Shown in pieces: positions 28,796-38,881 of a stretch of 64,000 nucleotides of DNA; the first letter of the stretch is position 1; each line of letters begins with the position of its first letter. The notes under the pieces were generated by a model. The model was not told the origin of the DNA. It saw only the letters and a list, made by a program, of their open reading frames with translations, and searched no databases. Origin of the DNA: Nostoc piscinale CENA21 (GTDB taxonomy: Bacteria > Cyanobacteriota > Cyanobacteriia > Cyanobacteriales > Nostocaceae); the NCBI RefSeq assembly GCF_001298445.1, contig NZ_CP012036.1, forward strand, positions 286,031 through 350,030. Reading direction: 5' to 3'. The position numbers were made by a program, and so were the translations under genes.

Positions 28796-30122
28796 ATGAG
28801 TAACAAACCTAAAATAATTGTCTTAGATGATGACCCTACCGGTTCGCAAACAGTCCACAGTTGCTTGCTGCTAATGCGCTGGGATGTGGAAACTTTACGC
28901 ATCGGTTTGCGCGATGAATCACCGATTTTTTTTTGTCCTGACTAATACCCGTGCGCTACCTCCAGAGTCAGCCGCAGCTGTGACTAGAGAAGTTTGTCAA
29001 AATTTAAAACAGGCAATAGCGGCTGAAGGAATTAACGATTTTTTAGTAGTCAGCCGTTCTGATTCTACATTACGCGGTCATTATCCGATTGAAACAGATG
29101 CGATCGCCGAAGAACTCGGCCCTTTTGATGCTCATTTTCTCGTACCAGCATTTTTTGAAGGCGGACGCATCACCCGTGACAGCACCCATTACTTAATTAT
29201 TGATGGTGTCCCAACTCCAGTACATGAAACTGAGTTTGCCCGCGATTCTGTATTTGGTTATCATCACAGTTACTTACCCAAATATGTCGAAGAAAAAACT
29301 CAAGGTCGCATCAGTACGGAGTCTGTCACCCGATTTTTGCTGGCTGATATTCGTGCTGGTAGCTTAGAACGCTTGCTGCAACTCACTGGTAATCAATGCG
29401 CTGTAGTTGATGGTGAAACTCAAGCCGACCTCGATATGTTCGCCAAAGATTTATTAGCTGCCGCCAGCCAAGGTAAACGCTTTTTATTTCGTAGCGCCGC
29501 CAGCATTTTAACAGCTTTGGCTGCATTACCACCCCAACCGATTGCGGCCGAAAACATGGCTAAATATGTGCGCCAAGGTAAACCTGGTGCAGTCATTGTT
29601 GGTTCCCATGTCAAAAAAACAACTCAACAATTAGAAGCACTCCTGCAAACAGCCGGAACAGTGGGAATTGAAGTTGAGGTACAAAAATTACTAGATAATC
29701 AAGAAAATTCCGCTCATACTCTGCTGACTGAGACATTAGCAAATATTCAGACTGTACATAACGCTGGCAAAACCCCTGTTGTTTATACTAGTCGTCAAGA
29801 ACTCACTTTTAATGATGTTAAAACGCGGCTAGATTTTGGAATTCAAGTTTCTAGTTTATTGATGGATATTGTGCGGGGTTTACCTGCTGATATTGGCTTT
29901 TTAATTAGCAAAGGTGGAATTACTTCTAATGATGTCTTGAGTACTGGCTTGGCTTTAACAACCGCCAGATTACTTGGACAAATTCTCGCTGGTTGTTCAA
30001 TGGTAACTACACCGGCAAACCATCCTCAATTTCCCAATTTACCAGTTGTACTATTTCCTGGTAATGTTGGCGATGCTAATGCGTTGGCAACAGTTTATCA
30101 ACGGTTAACTAAAGAATTATGA
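28796..30122 (+). CDS. DUF1537 four-carbon acid sugar kinase family protein, frameshifted
   Basis: About 441 residues after removing one T. The N-terminal domain starts MSNKPKIIVLDDDPTGSQTVHSC and the break is at a T9 run (28926-28934): nine T read PIFFCPD and stop, eight T read PIFFVLTNTRALPPESAA and join the rest. Then SRSDSTLRGHYPIETDAI, FLVPAFFEGGRITRDSTHYL, and the C-terminal nucleotide-binding part AVIVGSHVKKTTQQLEAL and ISKGGITSNDVL. The family (OtnK/DtnK-like) phosphorylates four-carbon sugar acids; the cyanobacterial substrate is unknown. Confidence 0.85.
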
Positions 30123-30502
30123 AGTCTGAAAATTATTCGAGTTTTTAGGCTGCAAACTTGATTTTTCATTGGATGTTAATCAAAACTAATGACTCTTGAC
30201 TAATGACAATCGCCAAAAAACAGTGCAATATGTATGCCTAATAGCTGTCCAGATGTCTAGTTAAGAATAATAAATCAGGGTTGATACAAAATGTTTGTTC
30301 TGAAATACTTCAGAAACATGAGTTCAGTGCAAAACTCAAAAGTTCTGAGCCGCAGTTGTTGGTGCATCCCTTGGGAGGTCACAGAAGCGTTAACAGCACT
30401 CAGTCCTCATAACTTTCTTGGGTGAGAATGTTGTTCCGTTGTGTAACTAATTTAAGATAAGTAATTACCCGGAGTTTCCGTTGTGTTTATGGCTGGTGCT
30501 GC
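30123..30502. promoter_or_regulatory. minC upstream region with palindrome and possible structured leader
   Basis: A perfect dyad TTCTGAA-ATAC-TTCAGAA (30298-30315) looks like an operator. Downstream, about 30330-30430 contains several short complementary segments (CTCAAAAGTTCTGAG; CCCTTGGGAGG; CTCATAACTTTCTTGGGTGAG) that could fold in an mRNA leader. TTCCGTTGTGT occurs twice (about 30434 and 30475). Confidence 0.35.
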
Positions 30503-31648
30503 ATGACTTCTGATTTTGCTATCCCCAATCCAGAGTCAAATTCTGCGCTTCCTGATGCAGAGTCCATCACTCACCTATCTGAAATAGATGTAAATTCCAC
30601 GGTTTCTCAGATTGAACCGAATTCTACCGTTTCTGATCCAGATCCCCATTCTGTGATTCCAGATACGGAGTTATCATCTGTTCTCCTTTATTTAAAATCA
30701 AATTCTCCGCCCTTAGTGTTAAATCCAGAGTCTGTCCCCCAAGAATCAGAGTCAAATGCTCCAATTTTGGATGTAGAGTTAAATCCTGCGCCTGAAGAAT
30801 CGGAATTAAATTTGGCTAAAGACTTAGAAGCGAATGCTGAAGTCCCCCATACAGATGCGAGTTCTACTCTTTGGGATGTGACAGAAACCGAAGTAGACAA
30901 TCGACTCAAAAATCATATCCAAGTCCAGTTCAAACATGAAGACGGAAAACTGTTAGTGATTTTACCGACAGAATCCCAGTTACCTGCTTCAGAACTGGCT
31001 TGGTCTGATATTTGGCAACAGTTAAAGTTGCGATTAAATGCAGGCGATCGCTTAAGAATACCAAATACACCTGTACATTTGGTAGCTCATGACCGCTTGT
31101 TAGATAGCAGACAACTGCAAGATTTAGCCGACAGCTTTAGTGAAGTCCAACTCCAACTCAAATATGTTGCTACGAGTCGGAGACAAACTGCGATCGCTGC
31201 TGTCACATCAGGGTATTCTGTAGAGCAACTACAGCCCCAAACTTCCCTCAGTTCTGAACCTCAAGCCACACCTACCACCCACGCCGATGCACTTTATCTC
31301 GAAATGACCGTGCGATCGGGAGTCGAAATTCGCCATCCCGGCACAGTAATTTTGCTAGGAGATGTCAATCCAGGTGGTATCGTAGTTGCAGAAGGAGATA
31401 TTTTAGTCTGGGGGCGTTTACGTGGAATTGCTCATGCTGGTGCTGGGGGGAACCGTGAGTGCCTAATTATGGCTTTGCAAATGGAACCAACTCAATTGCG
31501 AATCGCCGATGCTGTAGCTAGAGCGCCAGAGAAGCTACCAGCACAATTTTCTCCCGAAGTGGCACATATCACGCCGCAAGGAATTCGCATCGCTAGGGCT
31601 ACGGATTTTTCTAGAAATCAATTAGCTAGGATAAATCCAGTACCATAA
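30503..31648 (+). CDS. minC: Septum-site determining protein MinC with long acidic N-terminus
   Basis: 381 residues. The first ~130 residues are a Ser/Asn/Glu/Pro-rich, repetitive, probably disordered extension (NSALPDAES, NSTVSQIEP, NSTVSDPDP, SNSPPLVLNPES). Residues ~135-240 form the MinC N-domain (VQFKHEDGKLLVILPTE, LAWSDIWQQLKLRLNAGDRL), and from ~260 the beta-helical MinC_C domain (SGVEIRHPGTVILLGDVNPGGIVVAEGDILVWGRLRGIAHAG). It inhibits FtsZ ring formation when bound to MinD. First gene of a minCDE operon, 45 bases before minD. Confidence 0.92.
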   Translation: MTSDFAIPNPESNSALPDAESITHLSEIDVNSTVSQIEPNSTVSDPDPHSVIPDTELSSVLLYLKSNSPPLVLNPESVPQESESNAPILDVELNPAPEESELNLAKDLEANAEVPHTDASSTLWDVTETEVDNRLKNHIQVQFKHEDGKLLVILPTESQLPASELAWSDIWQQLKLRLNAGDRLRIPNTPVHLVAHDRLLDSRQLQDLADSFSEVQLQLKYVATSRRQTAIAAVTSGYSVEQLQPQTSLSSEPQATPTTHADALYLEMTVRSGVEIRHPGTVILLGDVNPGGIVVAEGDILVWGRLRGIAHAGAGGNRECLIMALQMEPTQLRIADAVARAPEKLPAQFSPEVAHITPQGIRIARATDFSRNQLARINPVP

Positions 31649-31693
31649 ATATCTATTATAATTCCTGAACCCTCATCGCTCGCAACTCTGAAC

Positions 31694-32500
31694 ATGACTC
31701 GCATTATTGTGATTACCTCCGGCAAAGGAGGGGTGGGTAAAACTACAGTGTCAGCAAACCTAGGTATGGCCCTAGCTAAAATGGGTCGTCAAATTGCCTT
31801 GGTTGATGCAGATTTTGGTTTGAGAAATTTGGACTTGCTGTTAGGACTAGAAAACCGCATTGTCTACACAGCAGTAGAAGTTCTCTCTAGAGAATGTCGG
31901 TTAGAACAAGCCTTAGTCAAAGACAAACGCCAAACTAACCTCGTACTTCTACCAGCAGCCCAAAACCGTTCCAAAGATGCAGTCACCCCCGAACAAATGA
32001 AGTTATTAGTGAATGCACTAGCCCAAAAATATCAGTATGTCATTATTGATAGTCCGGCGGGAATTGAAAACGGATTTAAAAATGCGATCGCCCCAGCCAA
32101 AGAAGCCCTAATTGTCACTACACCAGAAATCTCCGCCGTCCGAGACGCTGACCGGGTAGTTGGGTTACTAGAAGCACAAGGTATTAAGCGTGTACACTTA
32201 ATAATTAACCGGATTAGGCCAGCAATGGTGCAAGCAAATGACATGATGTCTGTCCAAGATGTTCAAGAACTGCTTGCAATTCCCTTGATTGGCGTAATTC
32301 CTGACGATGAGCGTGTAATTGTCTCAACCAATCGTGGCGAACCTTTGGTATTAGGGGATACTCCCTCTTTAGCGGCCCTAGCGGTGGAAAATATTGCTCG
32401 GAGATTGGAAGGAGAAACCGTCGAATTTTTGGATCTCGACGCACCCCCAGATAACATCTTCGCCCGATTGCGTAAGTTGTTGTGGACAAAGATTGTTTAA
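31694..32500 (+). CDS. minD: Septum-site determining ATPase MinD
   Basis: 268 residues. Deviant Walker A ITSGKGGVGKTTVSANLG, switch regions VDADFGLRNLDLLLGLENR and YVIIDSPAGIENGF, and a C-terminal amphipathic helix (NIFARLRKLLWTKIV) for membrane binding. MinD recruits MinC and is released by MinE. The stop is 28 bases before minE. Confidence 0.95.
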   Translation: MTRIIVITSGKGGVGKTTVSANLGMALAKMGRQIALVDADFGLRNLDLLLGLENRIVYTAVEVLSRECRLEQALVKDKRQTNLVLLPAAQNRSKDAVTPEQMKLLVNALAQKYQYVIIDSPAGIENGFKNAIAPAKEALIVTTPEISAVRDADRVVGLLEAQGIKRVHLIINRIRPAMVQANDMMSVQDVQELLAIPLIGVIPDDERVIVSTNRGEPLVLGDTPSLAALAVENIARRLEGETVEFLDLDAPPDNIFARLRKLLWTKIV

Positions 32501-32528
32501 TGTTTCAGTCTCCTGATATCTATTAGCA

Positions 32529-32828
32529 ATGATCATTGAACTTATCGAACGACTTTTTTCTCGACCTCCTGAAAACAGTCGCAATCAAGTGAAACGTCGC
32601 CTACAAGTCGTCATAGCCCACGACCGCGCTGATCTAGATGCTCAGACGTTAGAAAAAATGCGTCAAGAAATTCTAGATATTGTCTGTCGCTATGTGGAAA
32701 TTGAAACTGATGGCTTGGAATTTTCCCTAGAAAGTAACCAAAGAACCACAGCTTTGATTGCCAATTTGCCAATTCGGCGAGTGAAAGACTCAATGTCTCT
32801 TTTGGAAAGTAGTGATAAACCCCAGTAG
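32529..32828 (+). CDS. minE: Cell-division topological specificity factor MinE
   Basis: 99 residues. The N-terminal anti-MinCD/membrane segment MIIELIERLFSRPPENSRNQVKRRLQVVIAHDRADL is followed by the dimerisation domain (QTLEKMRQEILDIVCRYVEIETDGLEFSLE). MinE stimulates MinD ATPase, giving pole-to-pole oscillation. Third gene of minCDE. Confidence 0.93.
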   Translation: MIIELIERLFSRPPENSRNQVKRRLQVVIAHDRADLDAQTLEKMRQEILDIVCRYVEIETDGLEFSLESNQRTTALIANLPIRRVKDSMSLLESSDKPQ

Positions 32829-32849
32829 TTGCTCAGAAAGTGCTGAGGA

Positions 32850-32888
32850 GCCACTGCGTTGGGCGGGTTTTCCGACTCCCTCAGTGGC
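32850..32888 (+). terminator. Stem-loop after minE
   Basis: GCCACTG (32850-32856) pairs with CAGTGGC (32882-32888), nested inside a second pairing TGCTCAG / CTGAGTA. It may end the min operon; the outer GGCGTTGCTGAG also resembles the repeat ends at 34474-34550. Confidence 0.45.
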
Positions 32889-32991
32889 GTTGCTGAGTAA
32901 AAACAAACAAATCCTCTAGTCCCTAGCCTCCACCATCTTTTTCATACTTGGTGGTCAAACTTTTCCACTGCAACTGCTATGTAAAAATTCT

Positions 32992-33501
32992 TTAGAAAAT
33001 GCCTTTTAACCCGTAATATACACAGGCTAGACTACCAACTATATAAACAAACCAAGTGAGAAAAAAGCCAATAGCTCGCCCTGGAGAAGGGCCGTAAGTT
33101 TTGATTAAACCCCATGCGTGGGCAATCCGAGCTACAGTTATGCTGCATCCCAACAGCCATAACAGCCATATTTGTACTTGCATTAGTTCTAAAGCCAGTA
33201 CAAACAGTAACGCATGAGGTACATACTCAGCAAAATTTCCATGAGCGCGAACCTTGCGTTGCAACAACCCATCATCTTGACTTTGAGTGGAGAACAGTTT
33301 TTGAGTACTTTGCTCAACCAAAGTAGCCCAAGCACCAGGATTAACTAAAGGATCAGGTTGTTGTGCAATGTCTTTTTTAGACTCGCCATGCCAAACTCTA
33401 GTTTTTGTGCGTTCAAAGGCCACAATATAAGACAGAAAAAAAGCAATCAGACCATTCAGCCCAATAAAAAGAGTTGAGATAGGAATAGAATTCTCGATCA
33501 T
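32992..33501 (-). CDS. MAPEG family membrane protein
   Basis: 169 residues with four hydrophobic helices and the MAPEG pattern (RKVRAHGNFAEYVPHALLFVLALELM, then RIAHAWGLI). MAPEG proteins include glutathione S-transferase-like and prostaglandin-synthase-like membrane enzymes; the substrate here is unknown. Transcribed convergently with minE and divergently from the next gene (97 bases). Confidence 0.85.
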   Translation of the reverse strand: MIENSIPISTLFIGLNGLIAFFLSYIVAFERTKTRVWHGESKKDIAQQPDPLVNPGAWATLVEQSTQKLFSTQSQDDGLLQRKVRAHGNFAEYVPHALLFVLALELMQVQIWLLWLLGCSITVARIAHAWGLIKTYGPSPGRAIGFFLTWFVYIVGSLACVYYGLKGIF

Positions 33502-33598
33502 TTTTCGTAAGTTGCAGATTCTGTGTGCAGAATAGACCTATTTAATGAAACTGTTGTATTTTGGGCAAACTAAACTAGCCTAAAACATCAGATAAGTA

Positions 33599-34243
33599 AT
33601 GATATCACTGCAATTTGCCCACAAATTCTCTTTGAGTTTGCTAGTTTGTACTACTCTACTCACGACTTGCCAAGTATCTCAAGCATCTCAAGTATCAACT
33701 CCTCAAACATCAGGTGTGAAAGAAAGTAAAATTATTGGAGGTGCAATTGATTGCGACAACAATGGGCGACAAAATGACTCACGCATTGATGATGATGGTG
33801 ATGGTATTCCCGATAGATGCGTGATTGATCATTCTGCAACCGCAAAGCAGGAAATTCATCAAGACACGCCAAAACAACTGTTTGAGAAGCTAATGCAGTC
33901 GCTCACAGATATGACTGAAGGTTGCGATGAAACGACAAAAGTAAAAGCAGGTGTAGTTTATAGAATTTGTACTATCAATAATGAACCTGTTACAGCTTCG
34001 GAAGCACTTTTAGAAGTAGGAGACGGGGTAGGTTTCTGGTTCAAAAATAAGAAAGTCGTAGCCATCCAATATTTCCACTCTGGAGAAACTTTATTTTTTG
34101 ATGATGAACAACTAATTGCTAAATTTTTTCACAACGAAGAACTACAAAGTGAATTTGCAGATGAAGAACGTCGAGAAGCTGAGAATTTAGCTCAATCTGG
34201 CTACCAAACAATTTTTCAAGTTTTTACTGATAAATCTCCCTAA
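33599..34243 (+). CDS. Exported hypothetical protein with Asp-rich calcium-binding-like motif
   Basis: 214 residues with an N-terminal signal peptide (SLSLLVCTTLLTTCQVSQA). At about residues 50-75, DCDNNGRQNDSRIDDDGDGIPDRC is a thrombospondin type 3/EF-hand-like Asp-rich loop flanked by two Cys. The rest, including EGCDETTKVKAGVVYRICTINNEP and GFWFKNKKVVAIQYFHSGETLFF, is not recognised as a family. Confidence 0.6.
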   Translation: MISLQFAHKFSLSLLVCTTLLTTCQVSQASQVSTPQTSGVKESKIIGGAIDCDNNGRQNDSRIDDDGDGIPDRCVIDHSATAKQEIHQDTPKQLFEKLMQSLTDMTEGCDETTKVKAGVVYRICTINNEPVTASEALLEVGDGVGFWFKNKKVVAIQYFHSGETLFFDDEQLIAKFFHNEELQSEFADEERREAENLAQSGYQTIFQVFTDKSP

Positions 34244-34599
34244 TTTCTCAGGGAAATCGGATTTTAGAATTTTCCCAGTACAGGTTGGCGGAAATAAAGC
34301 ACCGATTATAAATTGCTGAAAAGCTCACTATCAGGGTTTCTTCATTTCAGACTTCAGCCTTTTTACACTAGTACAGTTGGCGTAAATAAACAGACCATAA
34401 GGAATTGCTCAAAGGTTTGTGGTATCACTATTCCTTCTTTTTCGTTTTTACTTTTTCCTTGTTGTACTAGTAGGCGTTGCTGATTTTAGAGACACAAAAA
34501 CATCTGAAAGTTCAACTCGTGGATGTTTTTCATCTCACTTTCAGCAACGCTGACTATTTTGCTAACAACAGACGCGATCGCTCGCGCCACTATTTAGCC
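34244..34599. repeat. Intergenic region with repeat-element ends
   Basis: Two direct copies of a GTTGGCGKAAATAAA motif (34283-34300 and 34375-34391, 92 bases apart) and a perfect 10-bp inverted repeat GCGTTGCTGA / TCAGCAACGC (34474-34483 and 34541-34550) enclosing a secondary stem (ACATC...GATGT). These look like fragments of two small MITE-like families. No gene seen. Confidence 0.5.
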
Positions 34600-34938
34600 T
34601 TATACTGCTTCTGTATTCTTTTCTCCAGTCCGAATCCGCACTACTTGTTCAACAGGAGAGATGAAGATTTTACCATCACCAATTTCGCCTGTGCGGGCAG
34701 CAGAAATAATTTTGTCTACCACCATATCAACTTGATTATCTTCAACAACAATTTCTACTTTCAGTTTTTGCAGAAACTCAACAGTGTATTCCGAGCCACG
34801 ATAGCGTTCGGTTTGTCCTTTTTGTCGTCCAAAACCTCGCACTTCGGAAACTGTCATCCCCACGATACCCGCATTAACCAAAGCAATTTTCACTTCGTCA
34901 AGCTTAAATGGGCGAATAATTGCTTCTACTTTTTTCAT
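34600..34938 (-). CDS. glnB: Nitrogen regulatory protein P-II
   Basis: 112 residues, the standard P-II length. MKKVEAIIRPFKLDEVKIALVNAGIVGMTVSEVRGFGRQKG is the N-terminus; the T-loop reads RYRGSEYTVEFLQKLK with Ser49, the phosphorylation site in cyanobacteria, and Tyr51. TGEIGDGKIFI is the ATP/2-oxoglutarate-binding B-loop region. P-II senses 2-oxoglutarate and ADP/ATP and controls NtcA/PipX and arginine synthesis. An NtcA-like site lies upstream. Confidence 0.96.
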   Translation of the reverse strand: MKKVEAIIRPFKLDEVKIALVNAGIVGMTVSEVRGFGRQKGQTERYRGSEYTVEFLQKLKVEIVVEDNQVDMVVDKIISAARTGEIGDGKIFISPVEQVVRIRTGEKNTEAV

Positions 34939-35034
34939 GTATTTGACTCCTAAATCTTTAATAGGTTCGTTTATCTATCTAAGCAGATCAACCGTCTGAC
35001 ATTATTACCAATAACCCGATTACCAAAACATAAT

Positions 35035-35048
35035 GTAATAATTGCAAC
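35035..35048 (-). promoter_or_regulatory. NtcA-like binding site upstream of glnB
   Basis: On the minus strand GTT-N8-TAC, one mismatch from the NtcA consensus GTA-N8-TAC, about 97 bases before the glnB ATG. NtcA control of glnB is established in cyanobacteria; this particular site is inferred. Confidence 0.5.
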
Positions 35049-35209
35049 TTTTTTTTAAAGTGTCTGGTTTTTGTCTATGTAGTTTTGGGAATTCCGATTG
35101 AAGCCCAAAATAATGAGAGATGCAAGGAACGAGGGGAAACTTGCTTGATTTACCTTAAAAATAGAAAAATTCTATATTTAAGTAGATTTGTTAACAATTC
35201 ATGGCCAAA

Positions 35210-35812
35210 TTAGTTACTTTGATGGGCAAACAAGGGTCGTACAATTAAATACCCAGCACCAAAAGCGGTCAGCATAACTAACACAATCGTAATGACTAAT
35301 CCCCAACCATTAATTCCCTTCTTGTCGGTTTCCCTTGCAGGATAATAGCTGACAGGCTGTTCCTCGATAAAGATGGTTTCTGGCTGGTGAGAACTGATTT
35401 CGACCACAGGTAAAGGAAAAGGACGGCGTTTGGTTTTAGGCGCAGCTGGTGGACGAGGACGCGATGACTGCGAACGTGGGCGTGCTTCTTTTTTTGGCTG
35501 TCTGGTGGGATTTTTCCCTTCACCACTAGCACGGGTAGGCGGGTTACTATCCTTACTTTCGGGGACACGGAAATCAACTAGTTTTTGCAATTGAGAAACA
35601 GACTGCAAGACTTTGGCAATTTCTTGGCGGAGAAATTTATTTTCTTGCACAAGTTGTTGATTTTTAGCGGTGAGTGCATCTAACTGTGCTTGGGTTGCTT
35701 CTAACTCTGCTGCCAATTCCCGATATACGTACAATGGCACAGAGGAGGGATGATTTGGAGAAGCGGGCCGTTTTGCAGAGTGGCTATGAACAGCTGCTGT
35801 GGTTGTTCGCAT
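35210..35812 (-). CDS. Coiled-coil, Pro/Arg-rich, C-terminally anchored hypothetical protein
   Basis: 200 residues: a coiled coil (about 30-85, ELAAELEATQAQLDALTAKNQ...), a basic Pro/Arg/Ser linker (about 85-140, RPRSQSSRPRPPAAPKTKRR), and one C-terminal membrane helix (GWGLVITIVLVMLTAFGAGYLIV). No enzyme motif and no family recognised. The layout suggests a membrane-tethered scaffold or cell-envelope protein, which is inference only. Confidence 0.6.
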   Translation of the reverse strand: MRTTTAAVHSHSAKRPASPNHPSSVPLYVYRELAAELEATQAQLDALTAKNQQLVQENKFLRQEIAKVLQSVSQLQKLVDFRVPESKDSNPPTRASGEGKNPTRQPKKEARPRSQSSRPRPPAAPKTKRRPFPLPVVEISSHQPETIFIEEQPVSYYPARETDKKGINGWGLVITIVLVMLTAFGAGYLIVRPLFAHQSN

Positions 35813-36002
35813 CGGTGAATTGGTATCAAAAGTTAAGGTAATGGAATTTTACAGAAATGCTAAAGGAAATGGCTAGATATGAAACTATGCCCAAGAATAA
35901 TAGATAAATGCCGAGATAGCAAAGATTTTTTTCGGTCGAGTCAATACCTAAAAATTGCCATAACAAGCAACTAACAACTTACAATATTCCACTAAACACA
36001 GG

Positions 36003-36824
36003 TCAATTTCGTAACAAAGGAAAAAAGTGTCCTACAGGGCCTTGACCTTTGCCTATACTGAGTGAGTAAGCAAGAGCAGTTGTAACATACTCTTTTGCTT
36101 GTTTGACAGATGTTAACAAATCCTTGCCCATTGCCAAATTAGCAGCGATCGCAGCTGATAGAGTACAACCAGTACCGTGGGTATTTTGCGTTTCAATTTG
36201 TTGTGTTGTCAAGAGTTCCAAACAATTGCCATCAAACCAGATATCTACCCCACGGGCATTGCCCTGCATCCCACCACCTTTCACTAAAACAGTCTGCGCT
36301 TTGAAGTGGCTGTGAATAGTTTGGGCAGCAGCCCTCATATCATCTAAAGTATTTATCGGGAAACCGCTTAAAATCTGAGCCTCATAGCGGTTAGGAGTAA
36401 TAATTACCGCCTGGGGAATTAACTGCTGACATAACGTCTTAATAGCATCATCATCAATTAACTGCGCCCCTGTGCGAGATACCATCACCGGGTCAACCAC
36501 TAAATTATTAATTTCTAAAGCCTCTACTTGTTGGGCAACAGCCGCGATAATTTCTTGATTTAGCAACATTCCGGTTTTCGCTGCTATAACGCCAATATCC
36601 TCTGCTACCGCCTGCATTTGGGCAGTAACAGCCTCCGGTGGCATCGCATCTACTCGCGCCACTCCCAAGGTATTTTGCGCCGTCACGCAGGTTACAGCAC
36701 TAGTACCGTGGACACAGTGAAAGGCAAAGGTGCGTAAATCAGCTTGTATCCCCGCACCACCGCCACTATCAGAACCAGCAATAGTTAAAGCCACAGGTAT
36801 TTTCGATATCTTTTCGGCATTCAT
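36003..36824 (-). CDS. thiD: Hydroxymethylpyrimidine kinase / phosphomethylpyrimidine kinase
   Basis: 273 residues of the ribokinase-like fold: VALTIAGSDSGGGAGIQADLRTF, CVTAQNTLGV, VIAAKTGML, VVDPVMVSRTGAQL, TPNRYEAQILSG and THGTGCTLSAAIAANLA (anion-hole and catalytic Asp region). It phosphorylates HMP and HMP-P in thiamine biosynthesis. Stands alone here. Confidence 0.93.
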   Translation of the reverse strand: MNAEKISKIPVALTIAGSDSGGGAGIQADLRTFAFHCVHGTSAVTCVTAQNTLGVARVDAMPPEAVTAQMQAVAEDIGVIAAKTGMLLNQEIIAAVAQQVEALEINNLVVDPVMVSRTGAQLIDDDAIKTLCQQLIPQAVIITPNRYEAQILSGFPINTLDDMRAAAQTIHSHFKAQTVLVKGGGMQGNARGVDIWFDGNCLELLTTQQIETQNTHGTGCTLSAAIAANLAMGKDLLTSVKQAKEYVTTALAYSLSIGKGQGPVGHFFPLLRN

Positions 36825-36943
36825 AAGGGGAGTTTGGGCGTGAGGGTGTAGGAGGACAGGGGGGACAAGGGAGACAGGTTAGAAGCAATGATTAATGACC
36901 TTTGACTGCTAACTCTTGGTCAATTAATTTCAGACTTCATACT

Positions 36944-38540
36944 TCATTTGACCTTCAACAAAGGATTTGGTTGTGGGTTTTGGGGTCTGGTTTGTGGCAC
37001 AACTGTAAGATAAGGTTGCAGTTTTTCGGAGTCAACCCAGCCAGAGTAATATTTTACGCTAGTAGATTTAGGAGAAATATCGAGTAATTCTAAATCACCA
37101 CGCATTGCATTCCAATTCATTGGTAATTCTGGTTTAAATTCTCCAGAACCGATACCTTGAGGGCCGCCACCAACTAAATTGAGGGAAACTTCATCTAAGG
37201 CACGAATAAAGCGTTGTCCATTCCAGTGCCATTCAAAACCAGGCCATTCAATAGGAGGTTTGCCTGTGGGTAAAGAACGCCCAAACTCATACTTACTTGC
37301 ACCTTCGTTGAGTTTTGTTGTGAAACCTTGAGGATATGTCACTTCGTAACGTCCTTTATTTGTTTGGAACTTCACAGGACTCCACCACAAAACTTCTACA
37401 GTGTCATTAGCAGCCAAGGATGCAGCAGACTTTTGATTAGTTGAGGCACTGTAAATCGGCAGTGTTGCTGGTACTTTAGCCATTGCCGTAAAGCGCCAAC
37501 AAGACCAATTTTGAGGGCTATCAGCAGCTTGCCATTTCACTTGGCAAACTCCGTTAGCACTACTAACCCACAGAATGTTATTTTCTACTCTGAGTTTGTC
37601 AGAAATTGCCCCAACTAAAGGACTGTTATTTGTAGTGTAGGTACTTAAAGAATTATCAGGGCGGTAAGCAACTAATCCCTTGGCAGGAATGTAGAGATTC
37701 CCTTCCCCACTAACATTAGTACCCATCCAGAAGGTAGGGCTATTAACATCGCCAGTAATGGCTAAATCTGTGATTTGTGTAAATGCAAGAGCTTGTGGTT
37801 GAATTAGGCTAAATTTATCAGTTTTTGGGTCATAACTAACAATAGTGGCAATGCCGTTGTTACCTTCACCTTGCTCAAATGCAATTGACCACCAAATCTT
37901 GTCGCCATAAATTAAACTAGATGTAATTCTTGGCACACCTAACAAATTTCCTTCAGCAGAAAATCCGGCTTTTACTGCTGCATTCTGCAAATCTTTAAGT
38001 GTGTACAAAGTTTGGCGTTGAGGAGTTTTATTATTAGGTGTAATGAGTTCAAAAACTATTTTATCTTTGGTTGGATCTTTTACTTCTGGTCGGGAGAGAT
38101 TATTATTTGAACCTAAAGAATAATTTGGCTCTTGCACAACCCGATACTGATAAGTTTTATCTTGAAAGTTAATATTTTTGAACTTGGGATTTACTATATC
38201 TTGGGCAAAAGCGGCATAGTTGGTAGGTGGCTGTAAATCTTTGGGTAAAGTTCCTTTTTGGACTGTCCAAGTATTATTAGCCCGACAGAAAACAAAATCC
38301 TGCTTTAAAGTTTGAAATTTAATCGTGTCATCATCCGCTACAATATTGCGAATATGCCAATCAAACCTGTCATAAAAGCCTTCGTTTTGCTTTTGTTCTG
38401 ATAAAGCAACAACCTCAGCTTGAGGACAGTTTTCTACTTTGGCTTTCACGGTATTTGTAGCTTGAGAGATGCCGTCAATCTGAGAACTACAAGCACCAAG
38501 AAGTAATAATACACCCAAAACAGCAACATTTTTTTTGCAT
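36944..38540 (-). CDS. Lipoprotein of unknown function, frameshifted in signal peptide
   Basis: As given, the frame lacks a proper start; removing one A from the A8 run in the coding strand (38529-38536) yields MQKNVAVLGVLLLLGACSSQ, a textbook lipoprotein signal with lipobox LGAC, starting at the ATG at 38540. The mature part (about 510 residues) is Trp/Tyr/Asn-rich with strands such as YGDKIWWSIAFEQGEGNNGIATIVSYDP and WMGTNVSGEGNLYIPAKGLVAYRP, compatible with a beta-propeller-like fold. No family is recognised. Confidence 0.65.
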
Positions 38541-38881
38541 GACGAATTCTCATCTAGTGAGCAAGATTGAATATTTTTTATTTCTGTTTCTAACTACAAT
38601 TTCTCTAAACCAGATTTCCCAAATTTTTGCAAAAAAATCAATTATATCTGTATTCAGAAAAATTAGGGCATTGTGTAGATATAAAAATTAGTAAGAGTAA
38701 TACTTTTACCTCCTGCCCTCTGCCTCCTGCCTTCTGCCTTCTGCTATGATTTGGTTAAAATATTTGCTTGAAAAATGCTTAGGAAATTAGATCCCCGACT
38801 TATAGAATAAATCGGGGATCTGATTTTGCTTTGCTTCTCAATATACCTTGCAATTTCCTATAACTGAAGACAGCTTGGAGA
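38541..38881. other. Intergenic region with heptamer run and hairpin
   Basis: About 38710-38744 is a run of CTGCCTC/CTGCCTT heptamers. A 10-bp stem AGATCCCCGA (38789-38798) / TCGGGGATCT (38812-38821) likely terminates the small gene at 38882-39314. No gene seen. Confidence 0.5.
38789..38821 (-). terminator. Terminator hairpin of the 143-aa gene
   Basis: A perfect 10-bp stem with a 13-base loop, 61 bases downstream of the stop codon on the minus strand; the loop contains a further TTAT/ATAA pairing. Confidence 0.55.

Noticed and set aside
30330..30440. 6S or other known RNA upstream of minC
   Set aside because: Pairing segments exist but I could not match a known RNA by eye; left as a possible leader.
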